From positions 62,001 to 126,000 of the forward strand of contig NZ_JBHUHP010000030.1 of NCBI RefSeq assembly GCF_042682525.1: 64,000 bases of DNA, read 5' to 3'. The DNA is from Blastococcus_B deserti (GTDB lineage Bacteria > Actinomycetota > Actinomycetes > Mycobacteriales > Geodermatophilaceae). Numbering within the stretch: position 1 is the stretch's first letter; each line of letters begins with the position of its first letter. The notes beneath the pieces were generated by a model. That model had not been told where the DNA came from. It worked only from the letters and a program-made list of their open reading frames with translations, and ran no database searches. The translations under genes and the position numbers were made by a program. Shown here piece by piece: positions 25,261 to 34,614 of the stretch.

Positions 25261-26214
25261 TCACCTCCCTGTGAGCTCCGCCGGCACGGTGATCACGTCG
25301 ACCATCGCCCCGCGCCGGTACACGGTCATCGGCAGGGGCCGCCCGATGGCGTCGGCGAAGAGCAGCCGTTGCAGGCTCTGCGCGTCGGCGACCGGGCGCC
25401 GGCCGGCCTCCAGCACCAGGTCACCGGCCTTGAGCCCCGACCGGTCCGCCGGAGCGCCGGGGACGACGTCGACGATCCGCAGCCCCCGTCGGCGGCCGGT
25501 GCGCTCGGCCAGCGTGGCCGGGAGCGGCGCGGGGGTGCTCACCAGGCCCAGGTAGGCCCGGCGCACCCGCCCGTCGGCCACCAGCGCGCCGATGATCCGC
25601 CGGCTGGTGTCGTTCATCGGGACAGCGAGCCCCAGGCCCCATCCCGCGACCGCGGTGTTGATGCCGACGACGCGCGAGGAGGAGTCGGCCAGCGCTCCGC
25701 CGCTGTTGCCGGGGTTGAGCGCGGCGTCGGTCTGGATCACGTCCTCCACCACGCGCGCGGTGCGCCCGTCCCGGGTGGGCAGCGAGCGGCCGAGGCCGCT
25801 CACGACACCGGCGGTGACCGAGCCGGACAGGCCCAGCGGGTTGCCGACAGCCACCACGAGCTGGCCGACGCGCAGCGTGCCGGCGTCGCCCAGCTCGGCC
25901 GGCGGTGGAGTCCGGCCGCGGGCCCGCACGACGGCGAGGTCGGAGAGCGGGTCGGCGCCGACCACGTCGACGTCGGTCTCGGTCCCGTCGCTGAACACCG
26001 CCAGCCCGCGGGCGGCCCGCGCGACCACGTGCGCGTTGGTGAGCAGCAGGCCGTCGTCGCTGACGACGACGGCCGAGCCCGCCCCGCCCCGGCCGTCGCG
26101 GCCGGTGACCTGCAGGGCGGCGACGTGGGGGGTCAGGTCTGCCGCCACCGCGGTGACGATCCGCGAGTAGGCGTCCAGCGGGGACTCGGTCGCGGGATCC
26201 GGTGCCAGGCTCAT
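25261..26214 (-). CDS. HtrA/DegP-like trypsin-family protease with PDZ domain, apparently without export signal
   Basis: 317 aa. The catalytic triad is complete: H62 in LLTNAHVV, D92 in DPLSDLAV and S171 in NPGNSGGAL. A PDZ domain follows (about 220-312: GLRIVDVVPGAPADRSGLKAGDLVLE). The N-terminus MSLAPDPATESPLDAYSRIV has no signal peptide or transmembrane segment, unlike most HtrA proteins. It starts 123 bp from the divergent GH13 gene. Confidence 0.92.
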   Translation of the reverse strand: MSLAPDPATESPLDAYSRIVTAVAADLTPHVAALQVTGRDGRGGAGSAVVVSDDGLLLTNAHVVARAARGLAVFSDGTETDVDVVGADPLSDLAVVRARGRTPPPAELGDAGTLRVGQLVVAVGNPLGLSGSVTAGVVSGLGRSLPTRDGRTARVVEDVIQTDAALNPGNSGGALADSSSRVVGINTAVAGWGLGLAVPMNDTSRRIIGALVADGRVRRAYLGLVSTPAPLPATLAERTGRRRGLRIVDVVPGAPADRSGLKAGDLVLEAGRRPVADAQSLQRLLFADAIGRPLPMTVYRRGAMVDVITVPAELTGR

Positions 26215-26336
26215 CGCGCCCTCCCGATTACTGGCTTACAGCGCCCAGTGAACGCCTTCCGCCGGGCCGGTGGTACAGGTCATGCCGTGGGCGAACAGGC
26301 CCCCGATACTGGGCCGGTGACCTGCGGACGGAACTC

Positions 26337-28316
26337 GTGATCGCATCGCGGGCCGACCGGCGGCGGGCGGCCGACCTGGCGTGGCGGGCGCTGCGGCCCC
26401 GGCTGGCCGTCGACGCCGCCCACGCGCTCGGCGCGGAGGAGGCCGACGCCTTCCTCACCCGCATCGACGTGGCGCTCGTCGACATCCACGAGCCGCTGGC
26501 CGTCCTCTACGGCGAGCGGGCCGACGTGGACACCCTCTTCGAGCGGGCCCTGCGGACGGCGCTGGCCGCCGCCGCGGAGCGCCCCGGCGACCTCCGGCGG
26601 CTCGACCGGCGCCGGGAGATCGATCCGGCCTGGTTCCAGCGGGCGCGGATGCAGGGCTACGTCTGCTACGTCGACCGCTTCTGCGGAACGCTGCGTGACC
26701 TGCCGTCGACGCTGGACTACCTCGCCGAGCTCGGCACCACGTACCTGCACCTGATGCCGCTGCTGCAGCCTCGGCCGGGGGAGAACGACGGCGGCTACGC
26801 CGTCGCCGACTACCGCGCCGTCGACCCGCGGCTCGGCACGATGGCCGACCTGGAGGAGGCCGCCCGTGCCCTGCACGAGCGGGGCATGAGCCTGTGCATC
26901 GACCTGGTGCTCAACCACACCGCACGTGAGCACGCCTGGGCGCAGGGGTGGCTCGCCGGCGACCCGGCGTTCGCCGACTTCTACACCGCCTTCCCCGACC
27001 GGACGATGCCCGACGCCTACGACGCCACGATCCCGGAGGTCTTCCCCGACCGGGCGCCCGGCTCGTTCAGCTGGGTGCCGGAGGCCTGCGGCGACGCCGG
27101 CGGTTGGGTCTGGACGACGTTCTGGCCGTATCAGTGGGACCTCGACTACACCAACCCCGCGGTCACCCTGGCGATGCTCGGCGAGATCACCTGGCTGGCC
27201 AACCGCGGGGTGGACGTGTTCCGCATGGACGCCGTCCCGTTCATGTGGAAGCGGCTGGGCACCACCTGCCAGAACCAGCCGGAGGGGCACACCCTCCTGC
27301 AGCTGCTGCACGCGCTGACCCGGCTGGCGGCTCCCGGCGTCGTGTTCAAGGCGGAGGCGATCGTCTCCCCGGAGGATCTCGTGCCCTACCTGGGCGGGCA
27401 CGACCGCTACCGCCCCGAGTGCGAGCTGGCCTACCACAACCAGCTCATGGTGGTGGGCTGGAGCAGCCTGGCCACCGGCGACGCCCGGCTGGCCGCCTCC
27501 GCCCTGCGGCGCATGCGGCCGATCCCCCCGGGCTCGTCCTGGGTGACCTACGTGCGGGGTCACGACGACATCGGCTGGGCGATCAGTGACGTGGACGCGG
27601 CGGCGGTCGGCGTCAGCGGCTTCGGGCACCGGCGTTTTCTGAACGACTTCTTCAGCGGCCGCTTCCCGGGCTCCTGGGCGCGCGGGGCGCTGTTCCAGGA
27701 GAACGAGGCCACCGGCGACGCCCGGATCTCCGGGTCGGCGGCGTCCCTCTGCGGCATCGAGGACGCCCTCGAGCGGGGGGACCCCGCCGCCCTGGACGCC
27801 GGGGTCCGGCGACTGGTCCTGCTGTACTCCGTCGCCTTCGCTTGGGGCGGCATCCCGTTGCTGTACATGGGTGACGAGCTGGCGCTGCGCAACGACGCCG
27901 GCTACCTCGCCGACCCCGAGCGGGCGCCGGACAACCGGTGGATGCACCGCCCGCCGATGGACTGGGCGGCGGCGGCCCGGCGGTCGGACCCCGTGAGCCT
28001 GGAGGGCCGGGTGTTCGCCTGGCTGCGCCGGCTGGGGGAGGTGCGGCGGTCGCTGATCGCGCTGCGGGGTGGCGGCGAGTCGGAGGTCCTGGACGTCGGC
28101 AACGACGCGGTCCTGGCCTGGCGGCGCCGGCATCCGCGCGGCGGGGCGTTCATCGGGCTGGCCAACTTCGGTTCAGCGACGGAGGGCGTCCTGGCCGACA
28201 CGGTCACCGGCTTCGGCACGTTCGAGCCGGTGCTCTCCAGCGACGGCCGGCCGGACCTGCGCGCGGACCGGTTGCTCGTGCCCGGGCTCGGGTTCGTCTG
28301 GTTCGCCGAGCCCTGA
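26337..28316 (+). CDS. GH13 family sucrose-active glucosidase, amylosucrase-like
   Basis: About 659 aa from GTG 26337; the true start is uncertain because the frame is open to 26202. A helical N-domain (RIDVALVDIHEPLAVLYG) precedes the (beta/alpha)8 barrel, as in amylosucrase. Catalytic residues: nucleophile D298 (VFRMDAVPF), acid/base E340 (VFKAEAIV), stabiliser D411 (RGHDDIGW). Amylosucrase uses sucrose to extend alpha-glucan; sucrose hydrolase and trehalulose-forming relatives share these motifs. No transporter or phosphorylase is adjacent. Confidence 0.88.
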   Translation: MIASRADRRRAADLAWRALRPRLAVDAAHALGAEEADAFLTRIDVALVDIHEPLAVLYGERADVDTLFERALRTALAAAAERPGDLRRLDRRREIDPAWFQRARMQGYVCYVDRFCGTLRDLPSTLDYLAELGTTYLHLMPLLQPRPGENDGGYAVADYRAVDPRLGTMADLEEAARALHERGMSLCIDLVLNHTAREHAWAQGWLAGDPAFADFYTAFPDRTMPDAYDATIPEVFPDRAPGSFSWVPEACGDAGGWVWTTFWPYQWDLDYTNPAVTLAMLGEITWLANRGVDVFRMDAVPFMWKRLGTTCQNQPEGHTLLQLLHALTRLAAPGVVFKAEAIVSPEDLVPYLGGHDRYRPECELAYHNQLMVVGWSSLATGDARLAASALRRMRPIPPGSSWVTYVRGHDDIGWAISDVDAAAVGVSGFGHRRFLNDFFSGRFPGSWARGALFQENEATGDARISGSAASLCGIEDALERGDPAALDAGVRRLVLLYSVAFAWGGIPLLYMGDELALRNDAGYLADPERAPDNRWMHRPPMDWAAAARRSDPVSLEGRVFAWLRRLGEVRRSLIALRGGGESEVLDVGNDAVLAWRRRHPRGGAFIGLANFGSATEGVLADTVTGFGTFEPVLSSDGRPDLRADRLLVPGLGFVWFAEP

Positions 28317-28444
28317 GCCCTGACCGCTGGGCGGGGTGCGGGCACGCCCGCCAGGCCCTACCGTCAGAGCACGGCTGGCCCTCAGTCGCCCCTCGTCCGG
28401 GGAGGCCGGCGACCACGGCGTCGCCTCGCTGCACAGGAGGGCGC

Positions 28445-29611
28445 GTGGAGGTCGAGCGCGCGGGGGCACCGGCCGCCGCACCGCCGCCCGCGACGACGGC
28501 GAGCCCGGCCGGCACCACCTTCGGGGTCGAGGAGGAGTTCCACCTCGTCGACCCCGTCACCTACCGGCTGACGCCGAGCCCCGCGCTGGCCGCCGCCGTG
28601 CTGCGCCACGAGTCCGGCCGGCACCTGCACGCGGAGATCACCACGACGCAGCTGGAGTCGGTGACCGACGTCTGCACCGGCCTCGCGCAACTGCGGGCCG
28701 AGCTGGTCACCACCCGCGCCGAGGCGGCCGGCGCCGCGGCGCGTGCGGGGGTGCGCATCCTCGCCGCCTCGACCCACCCCTTCGACAGCTGGCAGCAGCA
28801 GGACATCACGCCGGCACCCCGCTACGAGGCGATGGTGGACCGGTGGGCCGGCCTGGCGCTGCAGCAGGACATCTGCGGCTGCCACGTCCACGTCGGTGTG
28901 CCGGACCTGGACACCGCGGTCGCCGTGATGGACCGCGCGCGGCCCTACCTCTCCGTGCTCCTGGCCATGACCGGCAGCTCGCCGTTCCACGACGGTGTCG
29001 ACACCGGCCACCACAGCTACCGCACCGTCTGGTGGTCGCGGTGGCCCACCACCGGGCCCCCGGAGTACCTCGGCAGCTCCGAGCGGTTCCGCGAGGTGGT
29101 CGCCGGCCTGGTGACCTCCGGCGTGATCGCCGACGCCTCTCACCTCTACTGGGACCTGCGCCCGTCCAGTCACCTGCCCACTCTGGAGTTCCGGCTGGCG
29201 GACGTGTGCACCGAGGTCGACGACGTCGTGCTGCACGCCGCCCTGGTGCGGTCACTGGTCCGCGTGCTGGCGGCCCGGGCCGAGCGGGGGGAGCCCTGCC
29301 CGCAGCCTCGTCCGGAGCTCCTGCGGGCGGCACGGTGGCGGGCCGCCCGGCACGGCCTCGACGGCGGGCTGTTCGACCCGGTGGCGTGCGAGCTGGTGCC
29401 GGCGCGGGTGGCCGTGCGCCGGCTCCTCACGGAGCTGCGGGAGGACCTGCGGGACCACGGTGAGTGGAACGTCGTCGTCGACATGGTGGAACGACTGTTC
29501 GAGCGGGGTACGTCCGCCTCGCGGCAGCGGAGGACCTGGCTGCGCACGGGCGAGTGGCGCGAGGTCGCGGCCGGGATCGTCCGGGAGGGCACCGCGCTGG
29601 AGAACCGCTGA
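28445..29611 (+). CDS. YbdK-type glutamate-cysteine ligase-like carboxylate-amine ligase
   Basis: 388 aa from GTG 28445 (ribosome site AGGAGGG). GCS2 family: FGVEEEFHLVDP near residue 27, EITTTQLESVT, CGCHVHVGVPD, LLAMTGSSPFHDG, and the C-terminal RQRRTW. Some members are gamma-glutamyl ligases of low activity. Because actinobacteria make mycothiol rather than glutathione, the product is uncertain. It is followed after 13 bp by the erythromycin-esterase-like gene and likely shares its transcript. Confidence 0.9.
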   Translation: MEVERAGAPAAAPPPATTASPAGTTFGVEEEFHLVDPVTYRLTPSPALAAAVLRHESGRHLHAEITTTQLESVTDVCTGLAQLRAELVTTRAEAAGAAARAGVRILAASTHPFDSWQQQDITPAPRYEAMVDRWAGLALQQDICGCHVHVGVPDLDTAVAVMDRARPYLSVLLAMTGSSPFHDGVDTGHHSYRTVWWSRWPTTGPPEYLGSSERFREVVAGLVTSGVIADASHLYWDLRPSSHLPTLEFRLADVCTEVDDVVLHAALVRSLVRVLAARAERGEPCPQPRPELLRAARWRAARHGLDGGLFDPVACELVPARVAVRRLLTELREDLRDHGEWNVVVDMVERLFERGTSASRQRRTWLRTGEWREVAAGIVREGTALENR

Positions 29612-29624
29612 GGAGGAGTCGCGA

Positions 29625-30917
29625 GTGAGCACCGACCACGACGACGTGCGCGCCCTGGCGCGACCACTGCGCGACGAGGCCGACCTGGACCCGCTGCTCG
29701 AACGGATCGAGGACGCCCGGATCGTGGCGATCGGGGAGGCGAGCCACGGGACGCACGAGTACTACGCCTGGCGGGCCGCCCTGACCCGCCGGCTGGTCGC
29801 GGAGCGCGGGTTCCGCTTCGTCGCGGTCGAGGGGGACTGGCCCGACTGCTACCGGGTCAACCGCAGCGTGCGGCTGCGCGAGGGCGCCGACGAGGACCCG
29901 CGCGACGCCCTCGACGCGTTCGCCCGCTGGCCGACGTGGATGTGGGCCAACGACGACGTCGTGCAGTTCTGCCGGTGGCTTCGCGCGTTCAACGCGGCGC
30001 GCCCGGAGCCGGACCGGATCGGTTTCTACGGCATCGACGTGTACAGCCTGTGGGACTCGATGCAGGGTCTGGTCGAGTGGCTGCGAGAGCACGAGCCGCA
30101 GCACGTCGACACGGCGATGCAGGCCCTGCGGTGCTTCGAGCCCTTCGGTGAGGACGGCGCCGAGTACGCGTTCGCCAGCCGCTTCGCCCCCACGTCGTGC
30201 GAGCAGGCCGCCGTCGACCTGCTCCGCTCGATGTGCCAGGGACGCGGCCGGGAAGAGCTCGAGGGCGACCCGGAGTCGAGGTTCTCCGCCGAGCAGAACG
30301 CGGCCGTCGTCGTCGACGCCGAGCGCTACTACCGGGCGATGATCCGGGGGTCGGCCGAGTCGTGGAACGTCCGGGACGTGCACATGGTCGACACGCTCGA
30401 CCGCCTGCTGACCCACGCCGGCGACAAGGCGGTCGTGTGGGAGCACAACACGCACATCGGGGACGCCCGGGCCACCGACATGGCCGGCGCCGGCATGACC
30501 AACGTCGGCCAGCTGCTCCGCGAGCGGCACGGCGGCGACGACGTCGTGCTGGTGGGCTTCGGCGGCCACCGCGGCGGCGTCGTCGCCGGGGAGAGCTGGG
30601 GTGCGCAGATGGAGCGGATGCCCGTGCCGCCGGCCCGGGGGGGCAGCCTGGAGGCGCTCCTGCACGACGCCGTGGGGGCCGACGCCCTGTTCGTCGTCCC
30701 GCGCGGCGAGCGGCCGGCGTGGCTGGACCGCAGGCTCGACCACCGCGCCATCGGCGTCGTCTACCGGCCCGAGCGGGAGAGATGGGGCAACTACGTGCCC
30801 ACCGTCCTGGGCGAGCGCTACGACGCCTTCCTGTACCTCGACGACACCTCGCCGCTGCAGCCGCTGCACCTCGAGCGCGCCGACGAGCACGTGCCCCTCG
30901 TCTCCGAGGCGGTCTAG
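29625..30917 (+). CDS. Erythromycin esterase-like protein
   Basis: 430 aa from GTG 29625 (GGAGGAG ribosome site). The EreA/B-like hydrolase core shows VAIGEASHGTHEYY (E38, H41, H44), AVEGDWPDCYRVN (E69), YGIDVYSLWDSM and WEHNTHIGDAR. Family members include macrolide esterases, but most chromosomal actinobacterial copies have no proven resistance role, so the substrate is unknown. It is preceded by the YbdK-type ligase and followed after 3 bp by an esterase on the same strand. Confidence 0.9.
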   Translation: MSTDHDDVRALARPLRDEADLDPLLERIEDARIVAIGEASHGTHEYYAWRAALTRRLVAERGFRFVAVEGDWPDCYRVNRSVRLREGADEDPRDALDAFARWPTWMWANDDVVQFCRWLRAFNAARPEPDRIGFYGIDVYSLWDSMQGLVEWLREHEPQHVDTAMQALRCFEPFGEDGAEYAFASRFAPTSCEQAAVDLLRSMCQGRGREELEGDPESRFSAEQNAAVVVDAERYYRAMIRGSAESWNVRDVHMVDTLDRLLTHAGDKAVVWEHNTHIGDARATDMAGAGMTNVGQLLRERHGGDDVVLVGFGGHRGGVVAGESWGAQMERMPVPPARGGSLEALLHDAVGADALFVVPRGERPAWLDRRLDHRAIGVVYRPERERWGNYVPTVLGERYDAFLYLDDTSPLQPLHLERADEHVPLVSEAV

Positions 30918-30920
30918 GGC

Positions 30921-31601
30921 GTGGCCGCCCCGCGTCGCGCCGCCGAGGGGCGCCTCGAGAACCGGCCGTCCCCCGTCGTGCCCGGCCCGCCGCTGCCCGC
31001 CGGTGTGCACGAGGTCGACCTGGGCCCGGGAGCGGAGGCGCTCCTGGCGGTTCCGCCCGGCGAGCCGGTGCCCCGGCCGCTGCTGGTCTTCTTCCACGGC
31101 GCGGGCGGGAAGGCGGAACAGAGCCTGGCCGCGGTGGGGGAGGCCGTCACCGGCCGGGGGGGACTCGTGCTCGCTCCGACGTCGGTCGGTTCCACCTGGG
31201 ACCTCATCGCCGGCGGCCTCGGTCGGGACGTCGCCGTCATGGACGCCGCCCTGGGGGAGGTCTTCGGCCGCGCCGCGGTCGACCGGATCGCGGTCGGCGG
31301 GTTCTCCGACGGAGCCTCGTACGCGCTGTCGCTCGGTCTGGCCAACGGCGACCTCTTCGACGCCGTGCTCGCCTTCGCCCCGGGCTTCGTGGCGCCGCCG
31401 ACGCAGGAGGGCGAACCGCGCATCTGGATCACCCACGGGGCGCAGGACCGCGTCCTCCCGGTGGACCGGTGCGGCCGGCGGGTGTCGCGCCAGCTGTCGG
31501 CGGCCGGTTACGACGTGACGTACGAGGAGTTCGACGGCGGCCACGCGGTGCGGCGCGAGGACGTTCCGGCCGCTCTGGACTGGTGGCTGCGACCTGGCTG
31601 A
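30921..31601 (+). CDS. Alpha/beta-hydrolase (phospholipase/carboxylesterase-like)
   Basis: 226 aa from GTG 30921, 3 bp after the preceding stop. Oxyanion motif LVFFHGAGG, nucleophile elbow GGFSDGAS (S129), acid in THGAQDRVLPV and His in FDGGHAV. Resembles the small carboxylesterase/phospholipase family or feruloyl-esterase-like polyhydroxybutyrate hydrolases. Forms a three-gene unit with the YbdK-like and erythromycin-esterase-like genes. Confidence 0.85.
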   Translation: MAAPRRAAEGRLENRPSPVVPGPPLPAGVHEVDLGPGAEALLAVPPGEPVPRPLLVFFHGAGGKAEQSLAAVGEAVTGRGGLVLAPTSVGSTWDLIAGGLGRDVAVMDAALGEVFGRAAVDRIAVGGFSDGASYALSLGLANGDLFDAVLAFAPGFVAPPTQEGEPRIWITHGAQDRVLPVDRCGRRVSRQLSAAGYDVTYEEFDGGHAVRREDVPAALDWWLRPG

Positions 31602-31608
31602 GTCGGTC

Positions 31609-32946
31609 TCACATGGAGCGCACCTGGCCGTTGGAGTCGGTGAAGGCCTCCTCGACCCGCCCCTCCAGGGCGGCCGATACCCGGTCGTGGTGGTCCTTGA
31701 TCGCGGCTGTGTCCACCTCGTTGAGCTCCCGGGAGAGCTCGCCGGCCACCAGGTCGGCGGCCCGGGCGACCTCCGCGCGCTGCCCGTCGTCGCGACAGGA
31801 GATCGCGACGTCGCGGAGCATCCGCAGCAACGCCATGAGCACGGTCGGCTCCGAGCTGCCGAAGCGCGCCAGCTGACCGCAAGCCAGGTCGATGTAGTAG
31901 CGGAAGTCCCGGTCCGGCAGGACCACCCGGCCGACGCCGTCCTCGTCGGTGTGCACGGCGGGGCCGAGGTGCCGCCCGGCCAACCTCACGAGCAGGTCGG
32001 CCATGTGGCCCACCGCGGTGGCGGCGGTGGTCGGGTCGTTGATGGCCGGCGACATGGCCTTCACGGCGATGTCCTCGAGCTGGCGCAGGCCGAACGCCGC
32101 GTCCTGGTCGATCGTGCGCTCGTTGTTGAGCACCACCGCGCCCCGGATCGCGTCGGTGAACTCGTCGTCCAGCGGTCTCCCGCCCCGGGTCCACGCCGAG
32201 GCGACGGGTGTTCCGTGCGTCACGTGGTCGCCGGGCCGGACGACCACGCGGACGATCGCGTCGTGCCGTCGTGCCGCGGCCACCAGGGCGTCGGTGTCCA
32301 GGAACTGGACGAAGCCACTGGAATCGGCCATCACCCGACGTCCCTCGGACGTGTCCAGGTGCAGGTCGTCGGGCGTGAGGTCGGGCTGTTCGTCGTAAGC
32401 GGGGTAGAAGTCGCGGATCGCCCGGTCGGTGACGTCGTGGACCCGGGTCATCATCGTGTCGACCCGGAGCAAGGACACCATGTGGGTGATGAACCCCAGC
32501 AGGGCGCCGAGCGAGGCCATGCCCAGCAGTGCGGCGGTCAGGCAGACCAGGGTGGGCACCGGCTGGGAGGAGTTGACGCCGCGCAGGCCGCTGAGGGCGA
32601 AGACGAAGGTCCCGGTCAGGATCGACAGCACGGACTTGGTGGTCCGGTCACGGACGAACTCCTGCAGCAGCCGCGGCGAGAACTGCTGGGAGGCCAGTTG
32701 CAGGGCCACCACGGTGATGCTGAACGTCAGGGTGGCGATGGTGACCGCGCCGGTCGCGACGATCTGCAGGAGGCTGCCGGCGGCGCTGGTGTCCGCCGGC
32801 CACAGCGCCGTGAGGAACCCCGACCTGGGCTCGACCTGGCCGAGCAGCCAGCCGGCGATCGCCGCGACGACGCCCCACAGGGCCGGCCACACCCACATGG
32901 GGGCGCGCGACCGTGCCGCGGTTCCCTTCTTCCCGACGAGTGCCAT
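31609..32946 (-). CDS. DUF2254 membrane protein
   Basis: 445 aa. Four membrane segments in the first about 165 residues: WVWPALWGVVAAIAGWLLG, IVATGAVTIATLTFSITVVAL, SVLSILTGTFVFALSGL and LVCLTAALLGMASLGALLGF. A long soluble C-terminal domain includes AISPAINDPTTA-type sequence (VKAMSPAINDPTTAATA), the DUF2254 hallmark. Function unknown. It lies 86 bp downstream of ndh on the same strand and converges on the esterase. Confidence 0.9.
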   Translation of the reverse strand: MALVGKKGTAARSRAPMWVWPALWGVVAAIAGWLLGQVEPRSGFLTALWPADTSAAGSLLQIVATGAVTIATLTFSITVVALQLASQQFSPRLLQEFVRDRTTKSVLSILTGTFVFALSGLRGVNSSQPVPTLVCLTAALLGMASLGALLGFITHMVSLLRVDTMMTRVHDVTDRAIRDFYPAYDEQPDLTPDDLHLDTSEGRRVMADSSGFVQFLDTDALVAAARRHDAIVRVVVRPGDHVTHGTPVASAWTRGGRPLDDEFTDAIRGAVVLNNERTIDQDAAFGLRQLEDIAVKAMSPAINDPTTAATAVGHMADLLVRLAGRHLGPAVHTDEDGVGRVVLPDRDFRYYIDLACGQLARFGSSEPTVLMALLRMLRDVAISCRDDGQRAEVARAADLVAGELSRELNEVDTAAIKDHHDRVSAALEGRVEEAFTDSNGQVRSM

Positions 32947-33032
32947 GACCGCCCGCTACCCGTTCCGGGACGAATGGGCACCGACGGGCGACAGCATCAC
33001 CCGTACCAGGGACGGCGCGGCTGCCGCCTGCG

Positions 33033-34454
33033 TCAGGCCGACTCGCGCCCGGTGAGGTCCTCGCCGTGGGGGACGGTCTTGGGGCCACCGGTCTTCGAGG
33101 CCTCGAACTCCGGTCCCAGGTTCTCCAGGGCCAGGCGGCCGAATACCTGCTGCTGGGTGGCCACCCGCTGGGAGCGTCCCCGGCCGAGGAAGCTGACCAG
33201 CCAGTGCAGCACGGTCGTCACCCGGCTCTTGAACCCGACGATGTAGAACAGGTGGACGACCAGCCACATCATCCACGCGATGAAGCCCTCGAACTTCAGC
33301 TTCCCGAGGTCGGTGACCGCGTGGAACCGCGAGATCGTCGCCATCGACCCCTTGTCGTGGTACTGGAACGGGGGCAGCGGCTCCCGGCCGGCGAGCTTGC
33401 GCTTGATCTGATCGGCGGCGTAGCGCCCGCCCTGGATGGCCACCTGCGCCACGCCGGGCAGCCTGTCCAGCGCCATCATGTCGCCGACGACGTGCACCTC
33501 GGGGTGGCCCGGCAGGGTGAGGTCGGGCAGCACCGCGACGCGGCCGGCCCGGTCCACCTGGGCGCCGGACTGCTCACCGAGAAGCCGGGCCAGCGGGCTG
33601 GCCTGTACGCCTGCGGCCCAGATCTTGGTGGCGGCGTTGATGCGGCGCACCTGCCCGTCGGCGTCCTTGATCTCGATGCCGTCGGCGTCGACGTCGGTCA
33701 CCATCGCGCCGAGCTGCACCTCGACGCCGATCTCGTTGAGCTGCCGGCGGGCACGGTCGCCGAGCTTCTCGCCGAACGACGGCAGCACCTTCGGAGCGGC
33801 GTCGAGCAGGACCACGCGGGCGGTGGTGGGGTCGATGCGGCGGAAGTCCTTGCGCAGCGTGCGGTGCGCCAGCTCGGCGATCTGGCCGGCCATCTCCACA
33901 CCGGTGGGACCGGCGCCGACGACGACGAAGGTCATCAGCCGGTCGACCTCGGCCGGGTCCTCGGCCAGCTCGGCGAGCTCGAAGGCGCCGAAGATCCGGC
34001 CGCGCAGCTCCAGGGCGTCGTCGATGCTCTTCATCCCGGGCGCGAACTCGGCGAAGCGGTCGTTGCCGAAGTAGGACTGTCCCGCCCCCGCCGCGACGAT
34101 CAGCTCGTCGTAGGGGTGGACGGTGGTGCGGCCCAGGACCGTGGAGGTGACCGTGCGGGCGCCGAGGTCGATGTCGGTGACCTCGCCGAGCACCACGCGC
34201 ACGTTCTCCTGGCGCCGGAGCACCTCGCGCGTGGCCGGGGCGATCTCGCCCTCGGAGAGGATGCCGGTCGCCACCTGGTAGAGCAGCGGCTGGAACAGGT
34301 GGTGGCTCGTCTTGCCGATCAGGGTGATGTCGACGTCGGCCTTGCGCAGCCGCTGGGCGGCGAACAGGCCACCGAAGCCGGAGCCGATGATGACGACCCG
34401 CGGACGGCCGCCGTGCGAGGGAGCGGCTGGTTCACGCACTGGTGATGTCGTCAT
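33033..34454 (-). CDS. ndh: Type II (non-proton-pumping) NADH dehydrogenase
   Basis: 473 aa. Two dinucleotide folds: FAD motif VVIIGSGFGGLFAAQRL (20-36) and NADH motif FVVVGAGPTGVEMAGQIAEL (about 175-194). The quinone/FAD region HPEVHVVGDMMA and AIQGGRYAADQIKRKL are conserved. A C-terminal hydrophobic helix (WMMWLVVHLFYIVGF) attaches it to the membrane. It oxidises NADH and reduces quinone without pumping protons. Divergent from a hydrolase gene with 160 bp between starts. Confidence 0.95.
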   Translation of the reverse strand: MTTSPVREPAAPSHGGRPRVVIIGSGFGGLFAAQRLRKADVDITLIGKTSHHLFQPLLYQVATGILSEGEIAPATREVLRRQENVRVVLGEVTDIDLGARTVTSTVLGRTTVHPYDELIVAAGAGQSYFGNDRFAEFAPGMKSIDDALELRGRIFGAFELAELAEDPAEVDRLMTFVVVGAGPTGVEMAGQIAELAHRTLRKDFRRIDPTTARVVLLDAAPKVLPSFGEKLGDRARRQLNEIGVEVQLGAMVTDVDADGIEIKDADGQVRRINAATKIWAAGVQASPLARLLGEQSGAQVDRAGRVAVLPDLTLPGHPEVHVVGDMMALDRLPGVAQVAIQGGRYAADQIKRKLAGREPLPPFQYHDKGSMATISRFHAVTDLGKLKFEGFIAWMMWLVVHLFYIVGFKSRVTTVLHWLVSFLGRGRSQRVATQQQVFGRLALENLGPEFEASKTGGPKTVPHGEDLTGRESA

Positions 34455-34614
34455 GATGATTCATCCTCCCACTCCGTCCGTCGCCGGCCCCGAGCGACCC
34501 GCAGCGATCCAGCCCACACTCTGCCCGTTCCGCCCTCGGCTCGCGGCCCGTGCGGGGGACCGGTAGACCCGTCGGGATGGTCGACACACCCGAACGGTCC
34601 CCCGGGCGCTGCGC

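Noticed and set aside
26280..28133. 617-aa minus-strand open frame opposite the GH13 gene
   Set aside because: Antisense shadow; the plus strand has the full set of GH13 catalytic motifs.
29625..30917. Macrolide resistance gene
   Set aside because: The EreA-like motifs are family-level only; chromosomal context and lack of mobile elements give no support for an antibiotic resistance call.
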